From positions 78,137-142,136 of the forward strand of contig NZ_DJHF01000020.1 of NCBI RefSeq assembly GCF_002433005.1: a DNA stretch of 64,000 nt, written 5' to 3'. The position numbers and the translations under genes were made by a program. The DNA comes from Acetomicrobium sp. UBA5826. GTDB taxonomy: Bacteria; Synergistota; Synergistia; Synergistales; Acetomicrobiaceae. The notes below the pieces were generated by a model. That model did not search any database. It was not told the origin of the DNA and saw nothing but the letters and a program-made list of their open reading frames with translations. How positions within the stretch are numbered: position 1 is the stretch's first letter; each line of letters begins with the position of its first letter. This document shows, piece after piece, positions 53,263 to 61,415 of this stretch.

Positions 53263-53794
53263 GTGGAGAGGCGGTCTGTGGACTGCCCTTTATTTGATTA
53301 TACTATTTTTGGCAAAGCCGACCCATGAAAGCATTATTTGGGGGATTATTTTCGTTGCTGCAGGCCAGGCGATTAGGTTTTGGGCGGCCGGTTCGATCGG
53401 GTTATACAGAGGAGTAGAGGTAAAGGCTTCAAAATTAACTACCTGGGGTCCCTATGCATTTGTCAGAAACCCCCTTTATCTGGGAAATGGCCTCATTGGT
53501 TTGGGGTGGGCGATTATGGCAGGTTATTTGAGCGTTTGGATTTTTTTGGTGTCCTTTTATATAATCTATTGCCTTTTGATCATACCCTATGAGGAGGGGT
53601 TTCTCCAAAACAAATTCGGCAATGAATATCTTAGTTACAAGGATAGAACCGGGACTTTAATTATAAAAAGGTGGCCGAAGATGGAGGAGATTAAAGGGCC
53701 GTTCTCACGGGAGGTTCTGGTAAAAAGCGAAAGACACTCTCTGCGGGTAACTATAGTAGGGAGCTTGTTGATCGTAAGTAGATTGTGGTGGTAA
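53228..53794 (+). CDS. Isoprenylcysteine carboxyl methyltransferase (ICMT)-like membrane protein
   Basis: 188 residues with about four membrane helices. The SAM-binding signature GPYAFVRNPLYLGN and the later IPYEEGFLQNKFGNEYLSYKDR (EE and YxxY) fit the ICMT/phospholipid methyltransferase-like family. Prenyl-protein methylation itself is unlikely in a bacterium; a lipid substrate is possible. It overlaps the preceding flippase-like gene by 35 bases, which suggests a shared lipid or glycan role. Confidence 0.75.
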   Translation: MNLQEIRKTAFKWRGGLWTALYLIILFLAKPTHESIIWGIIFVAAGQAIRFWAAGSIGLYRGVEVKASKLTTWGPYAFVRNPLYLGNGLIGLGWAIMAGYLSVWIFLVSFYIIYCLLIIPYEEGFLQNKFGNEYLSYKDRTGTLIIKRWPKMEEIKGPFSREVLVKSERHSLRVTIVGSLLIVSRLWW

Positions 53795-53796
53795 AG

Positions 53797-54303
53797 ATGC
53801 CAGAGCTTGTGGTAATAAACAAAAAACCGAATATATTAAGCCGTTGCGTATTGCCTTCCCCTGCTTGTTCCTTTGAAATTATATATATCGAGGATATTGT
53901 CGTTCGCGTGGTTCCCTCCTATTTGGAGCCTTCCATAGACCCGCCTTTGTGGTTGCTCGAGGCGTGGAACAGATTTTGGAGGGGCGAAAGGCCTAAGGTA
54001 AAGTTGGGAACGCCAAGAAGGCCGTCTAGATTTTCTGAAAAGGTATATGAAGTTGTGGAAGGCATCCCCTTTGGGCACAAAAAAACTTACGGGGAGGTCG
54101 CTGCATTGGCGGGAAATCCAAAAGGAGCACGGGCTGTAGGCACTATCATGCGCTACAACCCTTGGCCCCCCTTTGTGCCCTGCCATAGGGTAATAGGCAA
54201 GGACGGAGATTTATTGGGCTATGGAGGTCCGCAGGGCATAAAAATAAAGGAAGCCCTTTTAGCCTATGAAGCCAAAGTATTAAATAATCCTTCCGCCGAA
54301 TAG
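53797..54303 (+). CDS. ogt: Methylated-DNA--protein-cysteine methyltransferase (Ogt-type)
   Basis: 168 residues. The C-terminal DNA-binding domain has IPFGHKKTYGEVAALAG, the arginine finger region NPKGARAVGTIMRYNP and the active-site PCHRVIG with the acceptor cysteine. The N-terminal RNaseH-like domain is short. It removes O6-alkylguanine damage. GTG 53785 is an alternative start. The last 24 bases overlap the convergent malic-enzyme-like gene. Confidence 0.9.
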   Translation: MPELVVINKKPNILSRCVLPSPACSFEIIYIEDIVVRVVPSYLEPSIDPPLWLLEAWNRFWRGERPKVKLGTPRRPSRFSEKVYEVVEGIPFGHKKTYGEVAALAGNPKGARAVGTIMRYNPWPPFVPCHRVIGKDGDLLGYGGPQGIKIKEALLAYEAKVLNNPSAE

Positions 54304-55524
54304 CCTCTCCCAGGTTTGAGCATACACTTTATTTTTCGAAAGAGGGTTAAGGGCGACCCCTTCTTCTATGGCAGCTTGGGCCACGGCCTCCGCTATGCGT
54401 GGAGTAACCTCGTCGGAAAAAAGAGGCGGCACTATGTTGTCGGGAGATAGCCGCTTTTCGTCAATTGATTGGGCAAATCCGTCGGCTGCCTTTAAAAGCA
54501 TATTTGTCGTTATTGTCGCTGCTCGGACATCAAGGGCTCCTCTCATTATCCCAGGATATACCTGAAAACTGGCTATAGGATTGATGGTCGTAGTCCAATA
54601 TAAACTGCTAGCCACTATAGCAGCTCCCTTTTCTTTTGCTAAAGCGGGATTAATTTCCGGTTCCGGCAGTGCCAAGGCAAATACAATGGGGTCTTGGTTC
54701 ATGAGCTTAATGTAATCAGGTTCGAAGGCGTCCTTCGTCGATAGCCCTATTAGAACATCGGCTTGAGATATGGCTGCTTTAATATCTTGATAGTCCACGT
54801 TTAGGTCCAATCTTTCCGCCAATTCCGCTTGTTCCTTGCTCATGTAGGGATTTGTCTTTGTCAATATGCCATGGCTGTTAACCATTGCTATTCGGTTTGC
54901 TCCTGCTGAAAGCAGTAATCTTGCTGTCGATATGCCTGCCTTGCCTGCTCCCCATATAGCTATCTTGATATCAGAAAGATCCTTGCCTACTATGCGTAAG
55001 GCGTTTTTCAGAGCCCCGAAAAGCGCTACGGCAATTCCGTAATGATCATCGGAAGATACCGGAATATCCAATGAGCTTTGAAGTTTCCTTAATATTTCAA
55101 ACGATGTCAGTGACGATATGTTGGACAGGTTTATTCCACCGACAGTGGGAGTTATCAACTTACATGTCTCGATGATCTCTTCGGCGCTTTTGGCTTCAAG
55201 GCAGAGGGGGAAGGCGTTTATGTCCCCAAATACTTTGTATATAAGACATTTGCCCTCCAATATCGGCAAAGCTGCAAATGGATCCTGTTCCTTGAGGCCC
55301 AAAATTGAAGAACCGTTTGAAACTACAAAGATCGAATTTCCCCTTCCCGTGTATTCAAAGGAAGCATCATTGTTCTTGCTTATCAGATCGGCGGCGGCAT
55401 AGCTTCCCGGGAAGTATGCACAGGCCAAGTCGTCTTTGGTGCGAAGCCTTAATGATGGGTATGCCTTCACTTTGCCTTTAGTTCTTTTGTGCAGCTCGAT
55501 TGCACGATGCCATTCCATTAACAT
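54280..55524 (-). CDS. Divergent malic-enzyme-like protein lacking two metal ligands
   Basis: 414 residues. The malic enzyme layout is clear: AYFPGS (canonical YTPGV), FVVSNGSSILGL, PILEGKCLIYK (catalytic lysine kept), GINLSNISS (canonical GINLEDI), SSDDHYGIA (canonical DDQHGTA), WGAGKAGI (NAD loop), and YPGIMRGALDVRA. The Glu-Asp metal-ligand pair is replaced by Ser-Asn and the Asp-Gln-His stretch is altered. The tyrosine and lysine remain. It may not be a normal malate decarboxylase. It is last in an operon with an MBL hydrolase, overlapping it by one base behind GAGGAGG. Confidence 0.75.
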   Translation of the reverse strand: MLMEWHRAIELHKRTKGKVKAYPSLRLRTKDDLACAYFPGSYAAADLISKNNDASFEYTGRGNSIFVVSNGSSILGLKEQDPFAALPILEGKCLIYKVFGDINAFPLCLEAKSAEEIIETCKLITPTVGGINLSNISSLTSFEILRKLQSSLDIPVSSDDHYGIAVALFGALKNALRIVGKDLSDIKIAIWGAGKAGISTARLLLSAGANRIAMVNSHGILTKTNPYMSKEQAELAERLDLNVDYQDIKAAISQADVLIGLSTKDAFEPDYIKLMNQDPIVFALALPEPEINPALAKEKGAAIVASSLYWTTTINPIASFQVYPGIMRGALDVRAATITTNMLLKAADGFAQSIDEKRLSPDNIVPPLFSDEVTPRIAEAVAQAAIEEGVALNPLSKNKVYAQTWERLFGGRII

Positions 55525-56348
55525 TAAGTATCCTCCTCAAAAAAAGATTCGAAAGATTTTAAATCAATCATTTGGCCATCAAAGGGTGCTATAACCTTGC
55601 AGCTTTTGGTAGTCAAGGATGAGGCAATTTTTTCAGGACCGGCATCGATTACTCCTCGACCAAAATGGTTTAGCATGATCAGCTCCGGAGCCACCAGGTC
55701 TCTGATCAGAGCGACATGATCGACGGCTAAATGGTCAACACCATTTCTGATGTGATTGAAGGTCATGTTGACAACTAAAACCTTGCAACAATGATATCTT
55801 TTTACAATTTCTTCATCGTATCGTGTATCGCTTATAAAACCAAAGGGAGCAATCTCAGGATATCTCAATATAAAGCCGTAGCACTCCACTCCGTGATGAA
55901 TCAACCGGACCGCTTCCAACATTCCCTCGCAGAGCGGTATCAGTCTTTTATCCTCCCAGTAATGAATTTTGCCAATTTTTGTGTTGAAGTGAGAGAGTAA
56001 TATTTGTCCCTCTCCCATTGCAGCATCTCGGGGGAGGATGAGAGTGCCCCGTCTTTTAAAGCCGCCATGCGTAATTGCCTCAACCATAACATTTATGTCA
56101 TTGCTATGGTCCAGGTGTTTATGTGTAAGCATGACCGTTTCCAGGATCTCCGGAGTAAAGGGTGTACCTGCTTCGCAAATTTTTACCAGCGAACCCGGAC
56201 CCGGATCAATTAGGATGTGGTAGCCGAAAAGGCCAAGCCAGATGCCACCCGTGGAGCGGGTTTGGTTTATCATTACAAACCTGGCGCCGCCTGTACCTAA
56301 AAACTTAATGAATGCTCCCTTGAAGAATAGATCGGCAATATCGTTCAT
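55524..56348 (-). CDS. MBL-fold metallo-hydrolase
   Basis: 274 residues. The signature LTHKHLDHSNDIN (HxHxDH), then a histidine near VRLIHHGVECYG, DTRYDEEI and MLNHFGRGV supply the usual two-metal site. It resembles the RNase Z/PhnP branch of small hydrolases, with LIDPGPGSLVKI at the start. The substrate is unknown. It is co-transcribed between the isochorismatase-like and malic-enzyme-like genes. Confidence 0.82.
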   Translation of the reverse strand: MNDIADLFFKGAFIKFLGTGGARFVMINQTRSTGGIWLGLFGYHILIDPGPGSLVKICEAGTPFTPEILETVMLTHKHLDHSNDINVMVEAITHGGFKRRGTLILPRDAAMGEGQILLSHFNTKIGKIHYWEDKRLIPLCEGMLEAVRLIHHGVECYGFILRYPEIAPFGFISDTRYDEEIVKRYHCCKVLVVNMTFNHIRNGVDHLAVDHVALIRDLVAPELIMLNHFGRGVIDAGPEKIASSLTTKSCKVIAPFDGQMIDLKSFESFFEEDT

Positions 56349-56355
56349 TTTGGAG

Positions 56356-56910
56356 TTACTCCTTAAAAAAGGGCAACATTTCCTTGAACTCGAAAGTCCC
56401 CGATTTGCTCAACCACTGATAGATAATGCTTTCTGTTGGCAGTAGCATGGCCCCGCATTGTGAAAGGACATTGAGGGCAGCAAGATGATGTTCTTTACGC
56501 CTGCTTCCTACCCCCTCTATGGCGATCACCACTTGGTATCCGTCATTTAACAGATCCATTGCCGTGCCCAATATGCATATATGGGTCTCTATGCCTGCTA
56601 ATATTACCTGTTTCCTTTCCTGTCCTAGAAAATCTTTGAAATTGCCCTCATCGCAACAGGAAAAATGGATTTTTTCAAACCGGGGAGTTTCAGTGGGAAG
56701 CAACTCCAATACGTCGGAAACAGTTGGACCCAAACCCTTTGGGTATTGCTCTGTATATTTCGTCGGGATAGAGAGCACTTGGGCTGCCTTCAAAAGCAGC
56801 TTGATATTTCTTACAATTGACGTGTTATCGTAGATGGCGGGTAACAAACGTTCCTGTACGTCTATTATCAACAGCTGGGATTTGTCTTTTTTCAGTGTAT
56901 AAGGCGTCAT
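56356..56910 (-). CDS. Isochorismatase-family cysteine hydrolase
   Basis: 184 residues. The triad is Asp in LLIIDVQERLLPAI, Lys in RFEKIHFSC and the catalytic cysteine in LAGIETHICILGTAMDLL. This is the nicotinamidase/isochorismatase/YcaC-like fold. It could hydrolyse a C-N bond, for example nicotinamide or a hydroxamate, but context does not decide. It begins the three-gene minus-strand operon. Confidence 0.85.
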   Translation of the reverse strand: MTPYTLKKDKSQLLIIDVQERLLPAIYDNTSIVRNIKLLLKAAQVLSIPTKYTEQYPKGLGPTVSDVLELLPTETPRFEKIHFSCCDEGNFKDFLGQERKQVILAGIETHICILGTAMDLLNDGYQVVIAIEGVGSRRKEHHLAALNVLSQCGAMLLPTESIIYQWLSKSGTFEFKEMLPFFKE

Positions 56911-57049
56911 TCGGCCTGGTCCTCCTTTTGATTAATTGTCATATTTATTTTGCTTCAAATACAGTAATTTTTCCACTGGAAATTTTATTCCCGTTATGTT
57001 ATTCTCTTTCGGCCATCGGTTGTATATGATGGCGGGAGGTGTAGGTGGC

Positions 57050-57685
57050 ATGACAAACAAGAAGGATAGGCGTAATGCAAACGACGATAATCAACTTTAT
57101 GTGGAGGATTTGCTTAAAATGATGTCTATGCAAGATTATCCACCATTCATTGAGAGGTTGCTTTCTCAAATTCAGGGTTTCATGTGGGGGTTTGTCTCCA
57201 ACGGCGACGAGGTTAAAAGAATAGAAGAATTAGCTTCGGAGGGTTACGACCTCGACGATCCGCAATACTTATTGGAGCAGTTGGCATGGCTTAGAGAATA
57301 CGCTGACGTTGTAGGTCCGGAGATAGACGGATTCGGACATGAGGAAGCCATCGTTCTCTCGTTTACGCCAGTTGATAACGATGAAGCGATGAGATGGGCA
57401 ATAGATCATGCGGCGCTGTTTGCAAAAGAAACATGCCGAAGGATATGGATTATTGCCGAAAATTGGGAATTGAGCGATGTAATTCAGTACTCAAAGCACA
57501 TAAAATCATTAACGGAAATGGGCGTTTCCCTTCGCTTCATCCTTTTGACTCCCTGGGGCTGGACGGAAATTCCGTTGTTCAGGGAAATAAGTGGAGACGA
57601 AAAGCGCGGCCTCCTTTGGAAAGAAAGATTTCGGAGAAGGAACAATCATCTTCAAAAGGGAAATGATGATGGAAAGACATCTTAG
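57050..57685 (+). CDS. Hypothetical soluble protein
   Basis: 211 residues, not recognised. ATG 57050 is chosen because GGAGG lies ten bases upstream; in-frame starts further up have none. There is no signal peptide. An acidic N-terminus is followed by a helical region (WLREYADVVGPEIDGFGHEE) and an alternating alpha/beta half (SFTPVDNDEAMRWAIDHAALF, RRIWIIAENWELSDVI, LRFILLTPWGWTEIPLFRE) that could be a Rossmann-like fold. It ends at a strong terminator. Confidence 0.6.
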   Translation: MTNKKDRRNANDDNQLYVEDLLKMMSMQDYPPFIERLLSQIQGFMWGFVSNGDEVKRIEELASEGYDLDDPQYLLEQLAWLREYADVVGPEIDGFGHEEAIVLSFTPVDNDEAMRWAIDHAALFAKETCRRIWIIAENWELSDVIQYSKHIKSLTEMGVSLRFILLTPWGWTEIPLFREISGDEKRGLLWKERFRRRNNHLQKGNDDGKTS

Positions 57686-57687
57686 CC

Positions 57688-57721
57688 AAAAATAGAGGGG
57701 GGTTAACCCCCCTCTATTTTT
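57688..57721. terminator. Strong bidirectional terminator
   Basis: A perfect 34-base palindrome centred on GGTTAACC with TAGAGGGG arms, flanked by AAAA and TTTT on the two strands. It separates the plus-strand hypothetical gene from the minus-strand nhaC fragment. Confidence 0.93.
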
Positions 57722-57738
57722 TAAAGGGTCCAGGTAAA

Positions 57739-58317
57739 TCACTCTTCGGTCATTTGGCCAAGTCGTAATCCGGCCATTGCTGGAGCAAGATTGGTCGTGT
57801 CCGAAAGAGGCGATATTTTGTCGCCAAAATATGCGCCGCTTATTATTGCGCCTCCCGTTTGTGCAGGAGGTATCCCTAGACCAGCTCCTATACCCATCAG
57901 GGCGATGCCCATTGTCCCGATGGTTCCCCATGAAGTACCTGTGGCTAGAGACACTATGGAACAAATTAATAATGTCGCTACGAGGAAAAATTTTGGCGAA
58001 ATGACCATAAGTCCGTAATAAATCATTGATGGAACTACGCCCGCTTTTATCCACACTCCTATAAGGACTCCGATAATTGCAAGTATCACTATTGCTTGTA
58101 AAGCCTGGGTAATTCCCTGCATCATGCCCGTCTCGATGTCTTTCCATTTGTAACCGACCTTGAGTGCGATGATGCTTGCAAAGAGCGATCCCATTAATAG
58201 TGGAACGTGAGGATCTGTGTGATATACTGCGAGGCAGATTGCCATTACAAAGATGAGCGCTCCTATTGAGATCAACGAATCGATGATCCTTGGCCTAGGT
58301 TCTCCTTTTGCCTTCAA
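57739..58317 (-). pseudogene. nhaC: Truncated Na+/H+ antiporter NhaC (N-terminal portion)
   Basis: 192 residues with about six helices. It matches the first ~40% of NhaC (family length ~450-490 residues), with PLLMGSLFASIIALK and the diagnostic GAYFGDKISPLSDTTNLAPA. It then diverges at once (GLRLGQMTEE) and stops, 18 bases before a strong terminator. No NhaC sequence is seen in any frame between the stop and the next gene. Ion-translocating helices of the C-terminal half are missing, so it is probably non-functional, although a short partner protein cannot be ruled out. Confidence 0.72.
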
Positions 58318-58346
58318 TTAAGACGCCCCCTAACCTGTGTAGTTAT

Positions 58347-58416
58347 TTTTCAATAGACACTTCGACAACGACCGTTAACGAACGTTAACGAACGTTATCG
58401 AAGTGTCCATTGAAAA
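58347..58416 (-). repeat. 70-nt near-perfect palindrome between moaD-like gene and nhaC fragment
   Basis: Two 34-base arms (58347-58380 and 58383-58416) match at 30 of 34 positions around a 2-base centre. The middle carries the tandem units CGTTAACGAA, CGTTAACGAA and CGTTATCGAA. If the minus strand is transcribed, three of the four mismatches become G-U pairs and the fourth is U-U. On the plus strand the same three are A-C. No U-run follows either arm, so it is not a normal terminator. It could be an RNA hairpin, a mobile-element remnant or a protein-binding site. Confidence 0.8.
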
Positions 58417-58466
58417 GTTATGTTTATGGCGAAAGGTGAATTTTCTTTAACTTAATGGCGGGGCTA

Positions 58467-58664
58467 TTACCCTCCGCTGATCATATGTATTACTTGAACT
58501 TCATCGCCGTCGTTGACGGTGGTTGTCTCAAACTTGTCACGAGGAACGGGTTTGTCGTTAATCCAAACGCCGATCATGGGAAAGACAAACCTTTTGGCCT
58601 CGAGGATGTCTTTTACAGTAAGCCCCGGACGCCACTCCATCTCCTCGCCGTTTACTCTTATCAT
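58467..58664 (-). CDS. MoaD/ThiS-family sulfur carrier protein
   Basis: 65 residues, beta-grasp fold, ending in the required Gly-Gly (VQVIHMISGG). VNGEEMEWRPGLTVKDIL and NDKPVPRDKFETTTVNDGDEV are typical ThiS/MoaD sequences. Its position four bases after the aldehyde ferredoxin oxidoreductase suggests it donates sulfur for the tungsto-pterin dithiolene of that enzyme, as MoaD-like proteins do beside tungstoenzymes. No adenylating MoeB/ThiF partner is in the window. Confidence 0.85.
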   Translation of the reverse strand: MIRVNGEEMEWRPGLTVKDILEAKRFVFPMIGVWINDKPVPRDKFETTTVNDGDEVQVIHMISGG

Positions 58665-58668
58665 ATTC

Positions 58669-60837
58669 TTACTCCTCCCAGTTATCCTCGGGCTTTGAGT
58701 GTTTCCTCACCACTTCTACGACATCAGGATAGTCGATTCCTAAACGTTTCAAGGTCTCTACTGTTGGAATGCCGTTTTTGTTCCAGCCCCTGCGCTTGTA
58801 CACTGCATCTACCAGCTGTTCCCATTGGGATAAGCGATATTCCTGTAATTTCCGAATCTTTTCTTCGGTGGTCAGACCTTTGGAATCTATCCCTGCTGCC
58901 TTTAATTCGTTATCGTAATATTCCGTTCTGACCTCCCACTCTTCGGGAAAGACGGGTCCAATTGCCCTCAAAGGTATGTTGTGGTCTCTTCGAGTTCCCT
59001 TGCCCAGCCTCAGTTGGAATACTCTTTGGAAGTTGTATACCCTTTCGGACTGGACTATTAGCTCTTCTTTGGTGATGCTCTTCCCGGTTACGGCGTTGAA
59101 GAGATCGACGTAGTTTTGTACGTGTTCCGGAACTTTTGCGGCCTCTATGCCTTTATATTTGACCACGTTGTCCGCAGGTTCGATATCGTTCCATGGCAGT
59201 TTGCAGAGACCAACCAGGGAGAACCATAGCCTGAAGTTGGGGAAGTAGTGGAGCGCCTCGGCTTTATCCTCGAAGGTTGGAAGTTGTTTGTTTACCCTGT
59301 CCATGAAAATAAGCCAGGCTTCGTCGTGTTGAGGGCCTTTAAGGGTGAGGAAATAACCGCCCCATTGAGCTACGGATTCTTTCGGGACATACTCTGATAC
59401 TTCTATGCCCTGGCCTTCCATCCCTATCTTTTCCATCACTTCGAAGGGAGCTCCGTATTTTTCCGCGAATACCTTTTTCATTTTATGTATGCCAAGCCCT
59501 ACGATGCTGGCAAACTTATCGTCTCCGCGACCCATTCTGTGTATCAATTCCATAAGATCATCTTTCGAGCCGAACTTCAGCTCGAGCCCGTTGGTGATAT
59601 CTTTATTTAGAAAACCCAATTCGTAGCATTCGCATACGAAAGCGAGCCCCGTTCCCAAGGATATGGTATCGATGCCGTAATGATCGGCGTAAAAGTTTGC
59701 TTCAATGATCCATTCGGGATCGAATATGCCGATGTTCGATCCCAACCCTGCACATGTCTCATATTCAGGGCCGTCGACGGTAACCTTTTTGCCCTTCAAA
59801 GGACCTGTCTTTAGTTCGAAACCATCTACTGCTTTCGCACAAGCCATGGAGCAGCCATACCAACATCCGTCAGGTATTCCTTGCGTGAATAGTTTTTCGA
59901 ATATTTTAGAGTGGATTTTCGAAGCCTCAGGGTGTTGGCCGAACTTGTAGTTGTGAACAGGTAGGAGATGATATTCGTTCATTATTTCGTTTAAATGAGG
60001 GGTGCCCACTTTGCGCATTTTGTTCTGTTGGTCGTCCAGGTCTCTGATCTCCTTATGAAGCTTTAGGCCCGTTCTTTGCAGCACCGATATATCTGCAGGG
60101 TTATTGCTGGCAGGACCTACGCCCCTTTTTCTAACGACGATGGCAGCCAGTTTTTTATCTCTAAAGACCGTTCCGCCGCCTCCTCTTCCTGCTTGTTTCA
60201 GGCGCGGGGTTTTGCGCCTCAAGTCGTAGAAACTCATGTTGAGACATCCCCAGTTAGTGGTTTCTGCCCCTTTTCCGGTTGATGCGACCGATATGTTGCG
60301 TTTGTCCTCTTCGCTGTCTGCAAAATACTCGTGCAAAGCTTCTGTAATGGTAACGGCATTTATATCCTCGAAGGGAGATTCGTAAACTTCAACTTTATTG
60401 TTGTCTCCATCGATGAAAAGTATTACATCCCTGTCGGATTTGCCCTGAACCTCCAAGGCGTCCCACCCGGAAAATTTAAGCAAAGGACCGAAATAGCCTC
60501 CTGCGTTACTGTCGTAGGTCTGCTCTGTCAGTGGTGAGATGAATACGGTATAACATTTTCCGGATCCGGGGTATTGGGTGATTCCGCACAAAGGACCTCC
60601 TGAAATCACTAACTCGTTTTCAGGATCGTTCCACTTTGTGGTGTCCTTCACTGCGTCCCAGAGCAGTTTAAGTCCGAATCCCCTTCCGCCAACGAACTTT
60701 TCCTTCATATCTTCCGTAACGGGTTTTTCTTTAAAAGAGCGGTCGCCAATGTTGACGTAAAGTGTCCTTCCGGCATATCCTCTTTCGATTTTTTTCGGCT
60801 CGTATTTCCATTCCGCAAGAAGCTTCATCTTCTCCAC
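58669..60837 (-). CDS. aor: Tungsten-type aldehyde ferredoxin oxidoreductase catalytic subunit
   Basis: 722 residues, larger than classic AOR (~600). FVGGRGFGLKLLWD, GPLCGITQYPGSGK and AGRGGGGTVFRDKKL match the pterin-binding N-terminal domain. Likely [4Fe-4S] cysteines are C325, C329, C333 (CWYGCSMAC) and C545 (GLCKLPWN). The first three show CX3CX3C rather than the CX2CX3C usual for the family. It oxidises aldehydes to acids with ferredoxin, or the reverse. The start is GTG 60837 behind GGGGGG. The four-cluster ferredoxin upstream is the expected electron partner. Confidence 0.88.
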   Translation of the reverse strand: MEKMKLLAEWKYEPKKIERGYAGRTLYVNIGDRSFKEKPVTEDMKEKFVGGRGFGLKLLWDAVKDTTKWNDPENELVISGGPLCGITQYPGSGKCYTVFISPLTEQTYDSNAGGYFGPLLKFSGWDALEVQGKSDRDVILFIDGDNNKVEVYESPFEDINAVTITEALHEYFADSEEDKRNISVASTGKGAETTNWGCLNMSFYDLRRKTPRLKQAGRGGGGTVFRDKKLAAIVVRKRGVGPASNNPADISVLQRTGLKLHKEIRDLDDQQNKMRKVGTPHLNEIMNEYHLLPVHNYKFGQHPEASKIHSKIFEKLFTQGIPDGCWYGCSMACAKAVDGFELKTGPLKGKKVTVDGPEYETCAGLGSNIGIFDPEWIIEANFYADHYGIDTISLGTGLAFVCECYELGFLNKDITNGLELKFGSKDDLMELIHRMGRGDDKFASIVGLGIHKMKKVFAEKYGAPFEVMEKIGMEGQGIEVSEYVPKESVAQWGGYFLTLKGPQHDEAWLIFMDRVNKQLPTFEDKAEALHYFPNFRLWFSLVGLCKLPWNDIEPADNVVKYKGIEAAKVPEHVQNYVDLFNAVTGKSITKEELIVQSERVYNFQRVFQLRLGKGTRRDHNIPLRAIGPVFPEEWEVRTEYYDNELKAAGIDSKGLTTEEKIRKLQEYRLSQWEQLVDAVYKRRGWNKNGIPTVETLKRLGIDYPDVVEVVRKHSKPEDNWEE

Positions 60838-60854
60838 GGATTATCCCCCCTTTG

Positions 60855-61238
60855 TTAATCTTGCTTGAGTTCGAGCGCTTCCGACGGGCACTCTTTGCTG
60901 CAGATGCCGCAGGCTATACATTTGAAAGGCTTTTCTCTTTTTTCGACAACGAACATGCTTTCCGTCGGGCAAAATCCTGCGCACATGAGGCATCCGACGC
61001 ACTTACTTTCATCAATGCGTACCACTCCGCTGTTATCCCGTTTGATGGCCAAAGTAGGGCAATAATCGATGCACTCGCCGCACTGATTACACACGTTGAT
61101 AGCATAACCCGATTCGCTGCTGCTTACCTGAATCCTAGATAGTTCTTTGTCCTCTTCTTTGAACCAAGTCTTTGAACAGGTTAACATACAGCTTTCGCAT
61201 CCCACGCATCTTTCCGGATATGTTGCAAGCCATTTCAT
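60855..61238 (-). CDS. Four-cluster polyferredoxin electron-transfer subunit
   Basis: 127 residues with four [4Fe-4S] cysteine groups: CVGCESCMLTCSK, CNQCGECIDYCP, CVGCLMCAGFCP and CIACGICSKECP. It resembles the iron-sulfur subunit of AOR complexes and the HycB/DmsB-type ferredoxin family. It lies 17 bases upstream of the oxidoreductase and is transcribed with it, passing electrons from the tungsten centre to soluble ferredoxin or another acceptor. GGGGGGAAAGGA precedes the ATG. Confidence 0.9.
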   Translation of the reverse strand: MKWLATYPERCVGCESCMLTCSKTWFKEEDKELSRIQVSSSESGYAINVCNQCGECIDYCPTLAIKRDNSGVVRIDESKCVGCLMCAGFCPTESMFVVEKREKPFKCIACGICSKECPSEALELKQD

Positions 61239-61415
61239 TCCTTTCCCCCCTTTGTCGCCTTATAAATTTCCTTTCCCCCTTGGGCGAATCTGAAATGCCT
61301 CTGTGTCATAATTATATAGTATAAATTATTATTTAACTATACATAACAATCTAATTTACAAAAAATTTTGTTATGATAGATATGACAAGAATGGCGGGAG
61401 GTTGTAAATATAGAT

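Noticed and set aside
58347..58416. CRISPR-like or iteron origin for the CGTTAACGAA tandem units
   Set aside because: Only three adjacent 10-base units occur, with no spacers and no replication or cas gene nearby.
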